NCBI GenBank assembly: GCA_002840645.1
Contig: PHBO01000012.1
Span: forward strand, 1-63,132
DNA length: 63,132 nucleotides
Origin: Candidatus Cloacimonetes bacterium HGW-Cloacimonetes-3
GTDB lineage: Bacteria; Cloacimonadota; Cloacimonadia; Cloacimonadales; Cloacimonadaceae
Direction of reading: 5' to 3'
Shown here: piece by piece, positions 7,239 to 18,098 of the stretch
How the letters are laid out: each line of letters starts with the position of its first letter
Numbering within the stretch: the stretch's first letter is position 1
Program-made: the position numbers and the translations under genes
The notes under the pieces: model-generated
What the model was told of the DNA's origin: nothing
Database searches by the model: none
Seen by the model: the letters and a program-made list of their open reading frames with translations, nothing else

Positions 7239-10142
7239 TTATTTCATCAAGGTTATCTTCTTGATTAATGACCCTTGGGGATGCGTATAGCGAAGGAAAT
7301 AAACACCGGAAGCCAGGCTGTGCCTGTTGTTATCCAAGCCATCGAATACGATGTTGTGTGTTCCTGAGTTCTGACGTGTGGAGAGTATTTCCCGCACTTT
7401 CTGTCCTTTCATGTTATATAGATTAATGCTCACATCTCCGGCTACAGGATTGTAAAAACTTATCGTGGTGCTGGGATTGAAGGGATTGGGGCTGCTGTTC
7501 AGGCTGGCAGGTTTCATACTGACAAGCTCATCTTCATTGGCGGTGCCGTTTATTAGTTCCGGTAATATCTGTTGCAGAAATCCCCTTACTCCCTCTGCCT
7601 GCATGAAATACAGCGGGAAGCCAAGCAACACCAGAGTACCGGTGGATGTATAACGAAATGCCGCACATTGATCTGCCCCCGCGCTCCCCGGGTTCATGGT
7701 GGCGGTATATATGCTGTTTGGAGCATTATTAAAGGTGTATATCTGCGGCAGCATATTATTCCATGAGGCGGTGGTCTTGTTGGGATCAACCAACAGATTA
7801 GGATACTGCGTGGAATAAGCACTTATCAGGCTGGCAGAGTTGTCGTAATTTAGCGTTACCCCGCCTGCAAATCTATTCAGAAAGGCTGTGTTAAACACAG
7901 AGGGAGTTTTCCAGCAGGAAAGCAGAAGTTTACCACCACCCAGAATGTAACCGCTTATCAGGTTCATATTATCCGCAAGCAGGTTCTGAGAGAAATCGTC
8001 TGCATACCACAGCACCACTTTATACATCCCCAGGTTGCTTAGCAAGGGCAAGCCCTGAGTACTACAATCCCAGAAATCACAGACCAACGGCTCTACCGCC
8101 GAGCCATAAAAGCCATCAACCTGCACATCGTTGGGGCTTATTCCCGTGCCGGTGCCGTCTCTGGTTTCATCCACCAACAGCAGGTCATAATCAAAGGTCA
8201 ATGGCATAGGCATGGCAGTCATAATGTTGGAAAGCTGCGAGATAAAGCCACTTGCATCCACAACCGCTATAGCATACTCATAAGTGATAGCGTTAAAGGG
8301 GGTGCTGTCCACATAAGACAAATCTGTAACAGGAGCATCAGTTAGCAACTCCCATGATTGATTCATCCTGCGATACACCAAATATCCTGCATCCACACCG
8401 GGCATAAATACATCCCAGGAAACTAATACCGCGCCCCAGGATGGGATACACTCCACCAAAACGGGTTTGCGCTCCGTTATCTGCTTCAGCATCGTCCAGC
8501 TATTATAATTTGGAGTAACGGTGCTCGTATGGATGGATTGCCCGCATAAGAATTCAGTTGCCTGCCCCTGCGGTGAAGCAAATGCCAACAGTGAATCTGC
8601 CACAGTGCCATTACTAATCCTGAACGGCACCTCCAGATGGAATTGCGTGGAGGAAGGGGAAGTACTCTTGGCGTGTATTTTTACCCTGGAAATATCCTCG
8701 GCTTGCCACACACTGTACTCCATCGATGGTGTCCCGGAACCATATATCCACTGGCTGAAGAACTGCTGCAGGTTTTGTCCGCTAATCTGCTCTGCCATCG
8801 CCTGAAACTCTGCCGTAACTGCATTCCCGCCGTTATAGGTAGCAAACCACTGCTGCAAAAGCTGGAAGAAGTTATCGTTGCCTATCTTCAGACGCAGCAT
8901 ATGCAATACGGATGCTGCCTTCTCGTATGAAGGCGGGGCGAAGTAGTTATAAAAACTCGGGTTGTATATAGTCTGGGGTCCCAGGTTATTTTCCCAGCTG
9001 ATGTAATATTGATGATAACCGGAGGCTACATAGTTCGCTGCGGCTTGCCAGCCAAAGCGTTTATCTGTCCAGAGATGCTCGCTGTAGGTGGCAAAGCCCT
9101 CGGAAAGCCAAACATCCTTAAAGGTTAAGAAGCTAACCGCATTCCCAAACCACTGATGCGCCAGTTCGTGGGCTATGGTAAGTTCATATGTTTGGTTTCC
9201 GTTTATAATATAGTTCCCCAGCGTAGTCATGGTTTGGTGTTCCATCGCTCCGTAGGTACTCATGTTTACGGTGGCATTGCCATATTTCTCAAAGGGGTAA
9301 TCACCAAAGATGTCGCTGAAATAGCTGATCATTGCAGGCAAATACTGAAGATCAATCAGCGCATTGTTATACTGGCTCTGGGTAACAAAGTTCTGCACCG
9401 GCAGGTTGTTCTGGCTGGGTACTGTTTGGTTTATCTCCACATAGGGTCCGGCAGTTATGCACACCAGATAGGTGGTCATGGGATTACTGCCCAGCCAGTG
9501 TGTGGTGGAGTTTCCATTACCGAGGTTCACAATTTCGCTGCGCAGCCCGTTTGCCGCCACCTTCCAATCGCTGCGCATGGTGATATGCAAATCTACTATT
9601 GCTTTATCCCAGGGATGGTCATAACAAGGCCACCAGTTGCGGGCAGCATCGGGATCGGAAATAGTAAACACGGTGTTGGTGCCAAAGATCATCCCGATTT
9701 GATAGTTGTTTGCAGTTAGTTGGGGTATTCCACTGTAAAATACCTGCGTAGTAAACTGCTGTCCTGCCGGGATATTAGCGGTGATATTCAGTATTCCCCC
9801 GCTATGGGTATAGGCAGCAGCCTGCCCGTTTACCAGAACGGAAGAAACGGTAAGGCTAACCAGTTCGTAGCTGATAGAGGTTAGTGCCTCTTCCGCCAGC
9901 ACGGTGGCAAGTACATTGCCTTCTATAACACGGCTGGTGGTGTTTATACTTAGAGTAATCTCGTATTTTTGTACGTCGAAGCCATGCGCAGAATCAGCCC
10001 TGGCAGGTTCATAGGCGGTGTTGCTGCCTTGATGCAGATATTTTCTGGAAGGGCTGGCATCCAAAATCGGCTGCGCAAAAAGCAGCGATGCTGTTATCAT
10101 CAGTAACGTAAATAGCCAAATTCTTGTGTAAATGTTACGCAT
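7239..10142 (-). CDS. Secreted M1-family metallopeptidase with type IX-like sorting domain
   Basis: This is a 967-residue exported zinc aminopeptidase. ATG 10142 is chosen over 10175 because AGGAGG lies 5 bases upstream and a signal peptide follows at once (MRNIYTRIWLFTLLMITASL). The M1 catalytic set is complete: HELAH at 325-329 with Glu348 in the WLSEGFA context, and GAMEH at 298-302 (a GAMEN variant). The N-terminal beta-saddle precedes it (KYEITLSINTTSRVIEG). After residue 550 come FnIII-like and Rossmann-like segments. The last ~85 residues are a sorting domain (SSPNPFNPSTTISFYNP, NLYNMKGQKVRE, LASGVYFLRY). It is convergent with the 4570 gene. Likely role: extracellular peptide breakdown for an amino-acid fermenter. 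Confidence 0.92.
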   Translation of the reverse strand: MRNIYTRIWLFTLLMITASLLFAQPILDASPSRKYLHQGSNTAYEPARADSAHGFDVQKYEITLSINTTSRVIEGNVLATVLAEEALTSISYELVSLTVSSVLVNGQAAAYTHSGGILNITANIPAGQQFTTQVFYSGIPQLTANNYQIGMIFGTNTVFTISDPDAARNWWPCYDHPWDKAIVDLHITMRSDWKVAANGLRSEIVNLGNGNSTTHWLGSNPMTTYLVCITAGPYVEINQTVPSQNNLPVQNFVTQSQYNNALIDLQYLPAMISYFSDIFGDYPFEKYGNATVNMSTYGAMEHQTMTTLGNYIINGNQTYELTIAHELAHQWFGNAVSFLTFKDVWLSEGFATYSEHLWTDKRFGWQAAANYVASGYHQYYISWENNLGPQTIYNPSFYNYFAPPSYEKAASVLHMLRLKIGNDNFFQLLQQWFATYNGGNAVTAEFQAMAEQISGQNLQQFFSQWIYGSGTPSMEYSVWQAEDISRVKIHAKSTSPSSTQFHLEVPFRISNGTVADSLLAFASPQGQATEFLCGQSIHTSTVTPNYNSWTMLKQITERKPVLVECIPSWGAVLVSWDVFMPGVDAGYLVYRRMNQSWELLTDAPVTDLSYVDSTPFNAITYEYAIAVVDASGFISQLSNIMTAMPMPLTFDYDLLLVDETRDGTGTGISPNDVQVDGFYGSAVEPLVCDFWDCSTQGLPLLSNLGMYKVVLWYADDFSQNLLADNMNLISGYILGGGKLLLSCWKTPSVFNTAFLNRFAGGVTLNYDNSASLISAYSTQYPNLLVDPNKTTASWNNMLPQIYTFNNAPNSIYTATMNPGSAGADQCAAFRYTSTGTLVLLGFPLYFMQAEGVRGFLQQILPELINGTANEDELVSMKPASLNSSPNPFNPSTTISFYNPVAGDVSINLYNMKGQKVREILSTRQNSGTHNIVFDGLDNNRHSLASGVYFLRYTHPQGSLIKKITLMK

Positions 10143-10455
10143 GTAACCTCCTGTGCTTATCCTAACCGGGAACAACTTCCCTTGCTTCCCGCCATCTTCG
10201 GTTGAATTAGCTTATTTTTACAGCATGCAAATATGTTTCCATTATTCAAAGGAATAATTTCCCCCTTCATAACTACGTGGCAGAAATATGCTTGGGGTAG
10301 CCAATATAGAGGAAAATAACTGGCTCTCTTTCAAATTGAGTGGGTTGGTATTATAGGTGCCACAACCGGGATTATGTAACCAGCCATGTGTTTCAGGTCT
10401 GGTAAAGCCACGTGACTGCCAACATAGAATTAGACTGTTTATTGCGGTAAAGATT

Positions 10456-10494
10456 CCCATAACCCTCCCATATCCGATACGGGAGGGTTATGGG
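10456..10494. repeat. Intergenic hairpin with 11-nt tandem repeat
   Basis: CCCATAACCCTCCC (10456-10469) and GGGAGGGTTATGGG (10481-10494) are perfect 14-base inverted repeats with an 11-base loop. The right side is an 11-nt tandem (GGGAGGGTTAT, GGGAAGGTTAT) running to 10502. There is no T-tract. It belongs to the same structural class as 107-161 and 18218-18254. Confidence 0.7.
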
Positions 10495-10718
10495 AAGGTT
10501 ATGAGCTGCAAGCAGGGCTGAATATAGAGTTTGCTATGCAAATATAGAGTGTTTGTGGATAACTCCATATGCTACTCACTAAGTATGAAAGTGAACCTGA
10601 TATCTTAGAAACGAACATGCTTCTAAAGCAATCAATCAAGTGAGACCTATGCGTAGAGTTAGTTAATATTACGCATCACTTGTTCACAAGATTTGCCTTT
10701 ATTGAAGCGCTGTTTCGC

Positions 10719-10724
10719 TTGACA
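10719..10724 (+). promoter_or_regulatory. Candidate promoter of the beta-helix gene
   Basis: TTGACA with TATATG 17 bases later (10742-10747), 91 bases before the ATG at 10815. This is the best -35/-10 pair among the TTGACA boxes in the window. Confidence 0.45.
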
Positions 10725-10814
10725 AATACCCCTGAAACTTTTATATGGATGTCATATTAGTAAAGTGCTGGTAATCTCTGAGTAACGATTATTGAGCAAA
10801 AAAGGAAACCTATT

Positions 10815-13800
10815 ATGAAACTCACGTTGATACTAATTTTTGTTTTGACTGCTTCAATGCTGCTTGCCCTCTCCGGCAACTTCACTGTGGGAGGCAGCAA
10901 TCCCGATTACACAACTCTTACAGAAGCTATTACCGCAGCGAACACCGAAGGCTTAAGCGGGAATGTTCAGTTTTCCTTGCGACCCGGTACCTACAACGGG
11001 GCTTATGTTTTACAAAACACCGCAAACACTTTTAATCTTACTATCACTTCCGGTACTTATTCCCCCAGCGAAGTAATCCTGACCAATCCCGGCTCTAACG
11101 CTACCGATAACTACATTTTTAAAATAGATGCCAGGACTAATGTCAGCCTGCTTGGGCTTACCTTTCTGGGCAGCGGCACTTATTCCCGGGCACTGTGGAT
11201 CGAAGGCGACAGTAACTACTTGAACTTCAGCAACAACATCTTCCAGGGCGTTCAGGGCACTGTTAACTCTAATAACGAAGCCATCGTGTTTCATAGCTCC
11301 GGCAGCGAAACGGGCGATGCGGACAACGTTACGATTAGCACCAACCAGTTCTATAACGGCGGCTACCATGTTTATATAAACTCCGGCAGTTACAACGATA
11401 ACTATAACAACTGGCTGATCTCGGGCAACACCCACAGCGGAGGTTACACCGGTTTATACATTCTCCGTGCCTCGGATCTCACTATAACAGGCGAAACATA
11501 TACCGGATTAACCAACAAGGCTATCGAACTGAGTTCCACTACCGGAGATATTGAGGTTAGCCGCAACCTGGTAAGCAACTGTGCCAGTGGCATTTCTCTA
11601 AATGGCTGCACAGCCGGAAACACTTCCATTCCCCACGTTTACAACAATATTATCAGTGTGAATGGCTATGTAGGTCTAAACGTTTATGGCTGGGGAATAA
11701 ACGTTTACCATAACAGCGTGCTAAACACCGCCGGCGAATCATACAACCGTTGTGGTGCTTCCTTTTCCGGCACCGACCTGCAAGTTCGCAAGAACCACAT
11801 TGTCTGCTTAGGGGCTGCGATACCTGTTTATGCCCAAAATGTAAACCCCACAGTTGCACATCATAACATAATAGAGCACAACAACATCTACACAAACTTT
11901 ACTGATGTTGTGAAGGTTTCTAACGACACCTATAACGACATCGCCGACTTCAACACTTACGCAGAGGTTGAAAATGAAAGCCTGAACCCCTATTTCAGCA
12001 CGGATTATCTACATACAGAATCCCCCTGGATGGATAACTTGTACCCCTCCTGCGGAGTTGCTATAGATTATTCCGGCAATCCCCGCAGCCTCTCCAACAG
12101 CGATATTGGTGCTTATGAATACACTTCCAATCCCGCCTTAACCCCGCTTAGCGGAACTTATACTGTCGGAACCGGCGGAGCTTTCACCTCTATCAATGCC
12201 TTTATTAACGCTGCCTGCCTGCGTGGTCTTGCCGGCAATACCACAGGCAACTTAACCGATGCTTCCTATGCGGAGCAGATAGTGCTGGGCACAATCCCCG
12301 GTAGTGCCGGAAACCGCACTTTCAAGCTACAATCCGTTTACCCGGAAGGCTCGGTTATCACCAATCCGGATCAATCGGCAAATGATAACTATGTGTTTAA
12401 ACTTAACCGCGTTAGTAATGTAACCTTAGATTTGTTAAAGTTTCAGTCTGACCAGCCTACTTATTCCAATCTGGTTTATCTGAACGGACTTAACAAGAAT
12501 CTTAACTTCTATTACTGCAACTTTGATGCGCCTGCCAACACCTCCGGCTGCAGCATTGCCAATCCCTATTACTCTTACTCCAACGATGTATCTGTCTCCG
12601 GCTGTATTTTTACCGGAAACGGATATGGTGTGGAAGGCAGAGGTTCAGACTGGGATGTCTCTGGCTGTTTGTTTACAAATCCGTACCAAGCAGTTTTTAT
12701 GCAAACGATAGACAACAGCAGCATCCAAAACAACGTTATAAACAATGCCCGCAGCTACGCCATTAACGTCAATGGCGGAACTGCCGTAACTGTGTTTAAC
12801 AACCGCATTACCGGCGTAGCAGATGGGATATACATGGGTGCAGGCACCTACAGCGAGGGCACACGAAACCTGGTTGCCAACAACACGGTGAATCTTAGCC
12901 CAGGAAATGGCAGCGATGGCATCACCCTCTCCGGAAACGGGATAAACACAATTAACAACTCTGTATGGGCAACAGGTTATATTGCCAAAGCACTTTATTG
13001 CTACCAGCTTGGCTCTGATAACGATATCGTAAACAACATCTTTGCCGTAGATCAGGGCTATGCCGTAGAAGTAAGCTATTTTACCCCTGCTGCCAATATT
13101 GTGGTGGACTACAACTGCTATTACAATGAAGGAAGTGCCTTTGTAAAGTTTGGCTCTGTCTATAACAACCTTAGTGCCCTGCAGGCAGCCATACCCGGCA
13201 ATAACCAGCATTCGGTTAGCATTAACCCTCATTACACGGAAGACATGCATACGGAAAGCCCCTGGCTTAGGCATGCAGGTGTGATCCGAGGCGAGGCTCT
13301 TACGGATATGGATGGCGAACCCAGAGGAACATATTTTGATATTGGTGCAGACCAGCAAACCGGAACGATAGTGGATAACAGGCTTGCCGGAGCCTATAGC
13401 GTAGGAACAATTGGCAACGACTTCCTTACTATGGAAGAGGCTATTGCCGCCATCGAACTCTATGGCATCTCGGCAAACGTTACCATCAACATCACCCTGG
13501 GCACATACACAGGCTATTATACACTTCACGATTACCCCAAAGCAAACCAGAACCTGGGGATAAACTTCGTTGCCTGGGAAGGCAGCAATTTTGTACTTAG
13601 CCCCACTTTCGACCAGACCGAACAAAACTTCTTCTTCCATCTGGTGGGAGCCGATAACCTTAGCTTCAGTGGCTTTAACCTTAGCCAAAGCGGGGAAAAC
13701 AAGCGATGCTCTTACTTCGTTATGGACGGCAGATGCGATAAAATAACCATAACCGACTGCAACTTTGCCCTTGCCGGGCCTGTGAACAACAATTACAATA

Positions 13801-16163
13801 TCGGTATAAACACCCTTAGCAGCGAAGGCAGCAATTTCACCGTGAGTGACTGCGTGTTTACTTATGGCAGCACAGGGCTGGTAATAACAGGATCATATTA
13901 CGGATCGTTAAGCTATGACCACGTTATAGTTAACGGCTGCACCTTCACCAACACCAACTACCCTCTCTCCCTCCAGAAAACCCCCGATTTGTGGATCACC
14001 AACAACCAGTTTACCAATAATATCACTGCTGTTTCACTTACCTATGTTTCCGGATACAGCCTGATTAAAGACAACAAAATCTGTGCATACGGTTATTCAG
14101 GAGGCTTCAGCAGCGGAACCTGCATGAACTTATACAACTTAACAGGAACGGCAGAAGATCCCATCCAGATTGTGAACAATATCATCTATGCAGATCAGAG
14201 CAGTGCTCAGTCCGTAACAGCCTTAAATATCGGCTATTCCAGTTATGTCCTGGTTGACCACAACACGGCTATTTCAGATAACTCTACCTATAACGATTAT
14301 GGTAGTGCACTTAGCTTAGCCAATGTTAGCTATTCCACCTTTAGCAACAGCATCTTTTCTGCTCCCACCAGTGGCTACTCCGTTGTGTTAGGTGGCTGCT
14401 CAGAACTGGAGTTTTACTCTAATGCCTATTACAGCAGTGCCAGATATCTGGGTAAGATAGCCAGCACAACTTACACTCACGACGAATTTATCACCACTCA
14501 GCTTGGTGATCTCTACGGTATCTTTGCCGATCCCTTGCCCGATGCTAATGGCTACACTCAGTGTACTTATCTCCGCGATAAGGGTAACTACTCTGCCACT
14601 TCCCTTGATATCGATGGTAACAGCTTCGGCAACCCCTCTGATATGGGCGCAACGGTAGTTCCCAATTATGGTGACCCTTTAAGTGGTGTAATCTCAGTTG
14701 GCGTTGGTATGCAGTTTAGCACCCTGGAGCTTGCTCTGGATGCTCTGGAAAAACGCGGCATCTCCGGCGACGTAAGAGTGGAAGTAGCTGGCGGCGAACA
14801 AAGCTTATCCGCTACCTTGGGCTATATTCCCAATTCACTTACCAATAATGTAACGATCATTGCAGCTTCGGAAGCCAATGCCCCCGTGTTCGTTAAAACT
14901 GCCAGCACCGAAGCCGATAACTATATCCTAAGGCTGCATAACACCAGCAACTTAAGGCTGGCTTACCTCGGCTTTAGAATGACAAATCCCTCTGCTGCCA
15001 AATGCCTCGATGTGCAAAGGTTCACCCGCAATATAGACATTGATAGCTGTTCCTTTGGCACGGCAGTAAACACCTTAAGCAACACAAATAGCAGCGCTAT
15101 CTACGCTTACGATGCCATATTTGAGGGGTTTAGAATACAGTACTGTAATATAAACTACAACCCCACCGGAGCTTACATTTATGGGCTATCCTCGCAGGCA
15201 AGCCTGAACACCGGCTTTGAGTTTGTGCTCAATACGGTTGCTAACACCTTCTACGGGCTTTACAGTGCCTACCTTGCGGCCCCAGAAGTTATCGCCAATG
15301 ATTTTAACAATGCCCGCAACATCGGTATCTGGGCTTCATACAGCTCGGATATTCAGATTAGCGGAAACACCATCACCGGTAGCAGTTCCAGAGGTTTGGC
15401 ACTAAGCTATCTGGGAGCCAGCAGCGGCGTGCACAGAGTGTTCAATAACTACATTACAACGGCACCCCAGTGCCAAAACACCGTAATCTTAGAGAATAGT
15501 GCCAATGTTCAGTTCTACTACAACACCCTAATTAGCACCTCTACTTACGCCAACAGCTATGCTTTTGGGCAATCAAGCAGTTGCTCCGGCCTGGCATTCC
15601 AAAACAACATCTGTAAAGCAGCCACGGGATATGCTGCCAGCTTCAACCAGCTTGCAGACTTAAGCTCTTGGGATCACAACCTCTATTACAGCGCCGGTAG
15701 CAACGTGGTAAAGCTGGGAACAACGGTTATCAACAGCTCCCTTGCCTGGAACCAAAATACCGGTGACCAATACTCTATATTTGCCGATCCCTTGCTGGAT
15801 GGAGATACTTACAACCTTACGGCTGGTTCTCCTGCCCGTAATGCCGGTATTAATATCCCCGGCATCATCACAGACATTGACGGCAATTACCGTGACATTA
15901 CAGATATTGGCTGCATGGAATATGTTCTGTTAGTACTGGACACCCCGGAAAATATTGGTATTTCTGTTGATAGTGCTACCCAGACCGTTACCCTTAGCTG
16001 GTCAACTGTAGCAGGAGCAGGAGCATACAGGGTGCAAACTGCCAATGATCCCTATGCCAGTGTTTGGACAAACGTAACCGGCGGTATAACAGGACAATTA
16101 AGTATTACTCTGCCGCTAAACGCTGTCGGCAAGTTCTTCAGAATAGTGGCGATAGGCTCCTAA
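10815..16163 (+). CDS. Giant secreted right-handed beta-helix protein
   Basis: This 1782-residue protein has an N-terminal signal peptide (MKLTLILIFVLTASMLLALS). Four large repeats each open with the same module, a G-x-Y/F-x-VG strand plus a T-S/T-L-x-x-A-I/L helix. They start near residue 20 (FTVGGSNPDYTTLTEAI), 446 (YTVGTGGAFTSINAF), 858 (YSVGTIGNDFLTMEEA) and 1296 (ISVGVGMQFSTLELA). Between them run short parallel beta-helix coils rich in N, S, G and T (for example ISGNTITGSSSRGLAL). Each repeat closes with an aspartate-rich DxxGxxRxxxxDIGAxE segment. The last ~85 residues are FnIII-like (VTLSWSTVAGAGAYRV). This architecture is typical of polysaccharide-binding or adhesin-like surface proteins. 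A strong terminator follows (16190-16216). Confidence 0.88.
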   Translation: MKLTLILIFVLTASMLLALSGNFTVGGSNPDYTTLTEAITAANTEGLSGNVQFSLRPGTYNGAYVLQNTANTFNLTITSGTYSPSEVILTNPGSNATDNYIFKIDARTNVSLLGLTFLGSGTYSRALWIEGDSNYLNFSNNIFQGVQGTVNSNNEAIVFHSSGSETGDADNVTISTNQFYNGGYHVYINSGSYNDNYNNWLISGNTHSGGYTGLYILRASDLTITGETYTGLTNKAIELSSTTGDIEVSRNLVSNCASGISLNGCTAGNTSIPHVYNNIISVNGYVGLNVYGWGINVYHNSVLNTAGESYNRCGASFSGTDLQVRKNHIVCLGAAIPVYAQNVNPTVAHHNIIEHNNIYTNFTDVVKVSNDTYNDIADFNTYAEVENESLNPYFSTDYLHTESPWMDNLYPSCGVAIDYSGNPRSLSNSDIGAYEYTSNPALTPLSGTYTVGTGGAFTSINAFINAACLRGLAGNTTGNLTDASYAEQIVLGTIPGSAGNRTFKLQSVYPEGSVITNPDQSANDNYVFKLNRVSNVTLDLLKFQSDQPTYSNLVYLNGLNKNLNFYYCNFDAPANTSGCSIANPYYSYSNDVSVSGCIFTGNGYGVEGRGSDWDVSGCLFTNPYQAVFMQTIDNSSIQNNVINNARSYAINVNGGTAVTVFNNRITGVADGIYMGAGTYSEGTRNLVANNTVNLSPGNGSDGITLSGNGINTINNSVWATGYIAKALYCYQLGSDNDIVNNIFAVDQGYAVEVSYFTPAANIVVDYNCYYNEGSAFVKFGSVYNNLSALQAAIPGNNQHSVSINPHYTEDMHTESPWLRHAGVIRGEALTDMDGEPRGTYFDIGADQQTGTIVDNRLAGAYSVGTIGNDFLTMEEAIAAIELYGISANVTINITLGTYTGYYTLHDYPKANQNLGINFVAWEGSNFVLSPTFDQTEQNFFFHLVGADNLSFSGFNLSQSGENKRCSYFVMDGRCDKITITDCNFALAGPVNNNYNIGINTLSSEGSNFTVSDCVFTYGSTGLVITGSYYGSLSYDHVIVNGCTFTNTNYPLSLQKTPDLWITNNQFTNNITAVSLTYVSGYSLIKDNKICAYGYSGGFSSGTCMNLYNLTGTAEDPIQIVNNIIYADQSSAQSVTALNIGYSSYVLVDHNTAISDNSTYNDYGSALSLANVSYSTFSNSIFSAPTSGYSVVLGGCSELEFYSNAYYSSARYLGKIASTTYTHDEFITTQLGDLYGIFADPLPDANGYTQCTYLRDKGNYSATSLDIDGNSFGNPSDMGATVVPNYGDPLSGVISVGVGMQFSTLELALDALEKRGISGDVRVEVAGGEQSLSATLGYIPNSLTNNVTIIAASEANAPVFVKTASTEADNYILRLHNTSNLRLAYLGFRMTNPSAAKCLDVQRFTRNIDIDSCSFGTAVNTLSNTNSSAIYAYDAIFEGFRIQYCNINYNPTGAYIYGLSSQASLNTGFEFVLNTVANTFYGLYSAYLAAPEVIANDFNNARNIGIWASYSSDIQISGNTITGSSSRGLALSYLGASSGVHRVFNNYITTAPQCQNTVILENSANVQFYYNTLISTSTYANSYAFGQSSSCSGLAFQNNICKAATGYAASFNQLADLSSWDHNLYYSAGSNVVKLGTTVINSSLAWNQNTGDQYSIFADPLLDGDTYNLTAGSPARNAGINIPGIITDIDGNYRDITDIGCMEYVLLVLDTPENIGISVDSATQTVTLSWSTVAGAGAYRVQTANDPYASVWTNVTGGITGQLSITLPLNAVGKFFRIVAIGS

Positions 16164-16189
16164 TCTCGCATTGCCCAGAATTAATCGAT

Positions 16190-16216
16190 AAACCGGTGGT
16201 TTCCACCGGTTTTTTT
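16190..16216 (+). terminator. Rho-independent terminator after the beta-helix gene
   Basis: AAACCGGTGG (16190-16199) and CCACCGGTTT (16203-16212) are perfect inverted repeats with a TTT loop; together with 16213-16216 the T-run is seven bases. It lies 26 bases past the stop codon. Confidence 0.9.
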
Positions 16217-16220
16217 GTGC

Positions 16221-16226
16221 TTGACA
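16221..16226 (+). promoter_or_regulatory. Candidate -35 box for the 16289 gene
   Basis: CTTGACA directly after the preceding terminator, 62 bases before the ATG at 16289; no clear -10 at standard spacing. Confidence 0.3.
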
Positions 16227-16288
16227 TCTATGGTAAATAAATAGGTCATGTTACCAAGAATAAACACCCATAAGGAAGCGTGTTAGTG

Positions 16289-17940
16289 ATGCTAAAACCC
16301 TTCACACTTATTATCTGCCTAAGTGCTATTACTTGCATTCTATGGGCAGAGTTTCGGGATGAGCGGAGTAGGACAATGCCCCCTGCTCACCTACAGTTAT
16401 CCAGGCTTTCCCAAAACTCGGTACAATTATGCTGGAGTTATGTTCCCAACGGATCAGGCTTATCTTATATTGTGTACAGAAAAACAGGTGGTGGTGAATA
16501 CGCTAATGTTGGTGAAACTTACAATAACTTCTTCACCGAAACAAATCTTTCACCTGATACAAAGTATCAATGGCAGATATTACTTAAGGCGGGTCGGGTA
16601 TACGGTCCACCATCCAGTATTGTTACTATAAGCGGCAATCAGCAGAATTGGGCACCTTCCGAGCTTCAAGTGGAAGCTATCGCCCTAAACAAGATAAGTT
16701 TGAGGTGGCAAGACAACTGTTTTAACGAAAGCGGTTTCAAAGTTGAAAGGAAATCCCCTGAATCGGATTATCTGGAAATCGCCACCTTAAAGCCTAACAC
16801 AATTGCCTATATAGACAGCAGCTTCGCTCCCAATGCTCAATATTTATATAGACTTAGAGCAATTGCCAAAAGTATTTACAGCGATTACTCCAATGTACAA
16901 GCCTGCGCAGTAGATTCACTCTCGTGGGCAGCGAAAAGCTTTAAATATGAGTTCAAGCGGGATTTTTATAAGCACAAGCTTGCCCTTCAGTTTAGCTGGC
17001 AAAACCAGAGTTTGGTGGCTAAATATTTCATCTTAGAACGCAAGGTAGATGCAGGTGTTTTTTGTCCAATTGCCAAAATATGCGCCAATGGACTGGAAGT
17101 GGATGACAATACTGAGCTTGTTCCCGGAAAGCCTTGGACAGGGTTACTCTCTACGCAGTATTATAGCCAATGGGACGGCTTTAGTGATTATGCTCTGGAT
17201 AACTTTAGCTACACAGATGATAACCTTAAGCCCAATACTTATTACAGTTATAGGATTCGGGCTATGGCAGACAGCAGCTACAGCAGCTACTCAGAAGAGC
17301 TTGTAATGCACTTAACGCCAACCGATTGGAGTCCCGACAACATCCTTTTATTTACTAAAAGCCCAAGCTCCGTCTTTCTCAGCTGGAATTGGAGATATAC
17401 AGACGCAGCATAATGGAAGGGCTTTCTCCATGCTATAGTTACGGTTCTTGGGGTACAGATCCTGAGTGTTGGCCGAAAACCTGGAAAACAGATCAGTTGC
17501 TTAGTTGTAATTGGCAAGCCAATGGTTATCGTTTACCAAAAGAGACTGAGTGGCAATATGCCGCCAGTGTAACCTCCACCCTAAGCCCGATCGTGATAAC
17601 CGCAAAACCCCCCACTAACAATGTGTGGTATTCGGATGATTATGCTTGGCATGCACTAAATTCTGGACTGATAACACATTCCGTGGGCACCAAAAAAGCA
17701 AACAAGCTTGGCTTATATGATATGCTTGGCAACGTGTGGGAATGGGTCTGGGATACTTATGCGGATAGTGTGATAATAAACTGGGAAAATCAGCCCCAGC
17801 AGATGGTTTACGGAAACAAAGCAATCCGGGGAGGAAGTATGAGCGCTGGCAGAGAAAAATGCCAAGCTGAATTTCGTGATTTTATGCCCGCAGAGCGCAA
17901 GAAAAAGAATGTCGGGTTCCGGATTTGCCGCAATAGATAG
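16289..17940 (+). pseudogene. FnIII + formylglycine-generating-enzyme-like gene, broken by deletion
   Basis: The first frame (16289-17413) has a signal peptide (MLKPFTLIICLSAITCILWA) and three FnIII domains, then starts a fourth (SSVFLSWNW) and stops at 17413. From 17389 another frame is the C-terminal half of a FGE-sulfatase/SUMF1-type domain. It shows RRSIMEGLSPCYSYG, NGYRLPKETEWQYAA, GNVWEWVWD, IRGGS and GFRICRNR. The remaining FnIII fold and the N-terminal half of the FGE domain (the usual GKYEVTN region) are missing. A deletion near 17385-17400 has therefore fused the two parts out of frame. The intact parent would be a surface protein of the FnIII-FGE type common in this group. The downstream piece alone lacks half its fold and is unlikely to be active. 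Confidence 0.75.
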
Positions 17941-18098
17941 AAGCTAATGGGCGTGTAAAACTACATTGTTTAACTCGAAATATGTCGCGCATTAGGTAGG
18001 TGTACGAGCGAAGCTATTCATGCCACATATATAAAGTCAAACAATCAAGCTCTTGCTCCGCGTCCGCATGTAACATAGTTTTCAAGCTGCTGTAATAG

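Larger units (their letters stand above)
10143..10814. other. Intergenic region between divergent surface genes
   Basis: This 672-base stretch holds the hairpin at 10456-10494 and a TTGACA box at 10719. A 72-codon open frame at 10242-10460 (minus) has no ribosome-binding site and no recognisable protein character, so I do not call it. No other gene is visible. Confidence 0.6.

Noticed and set aside
10242-10460. 72-codon open frame upstream of the M1 peptidase gene
   Set aside because: No ribosome-binding site, no protein-like pattern, and it ends within an inverted repeat.
12645-13688. 347-codon open frame antisense to the beta-helix gene
   Set aside because: No ribosome-binding site, and its composition follows from the regular N/S/G-rich repeats of the sense gene; the sense frame is far better supported.
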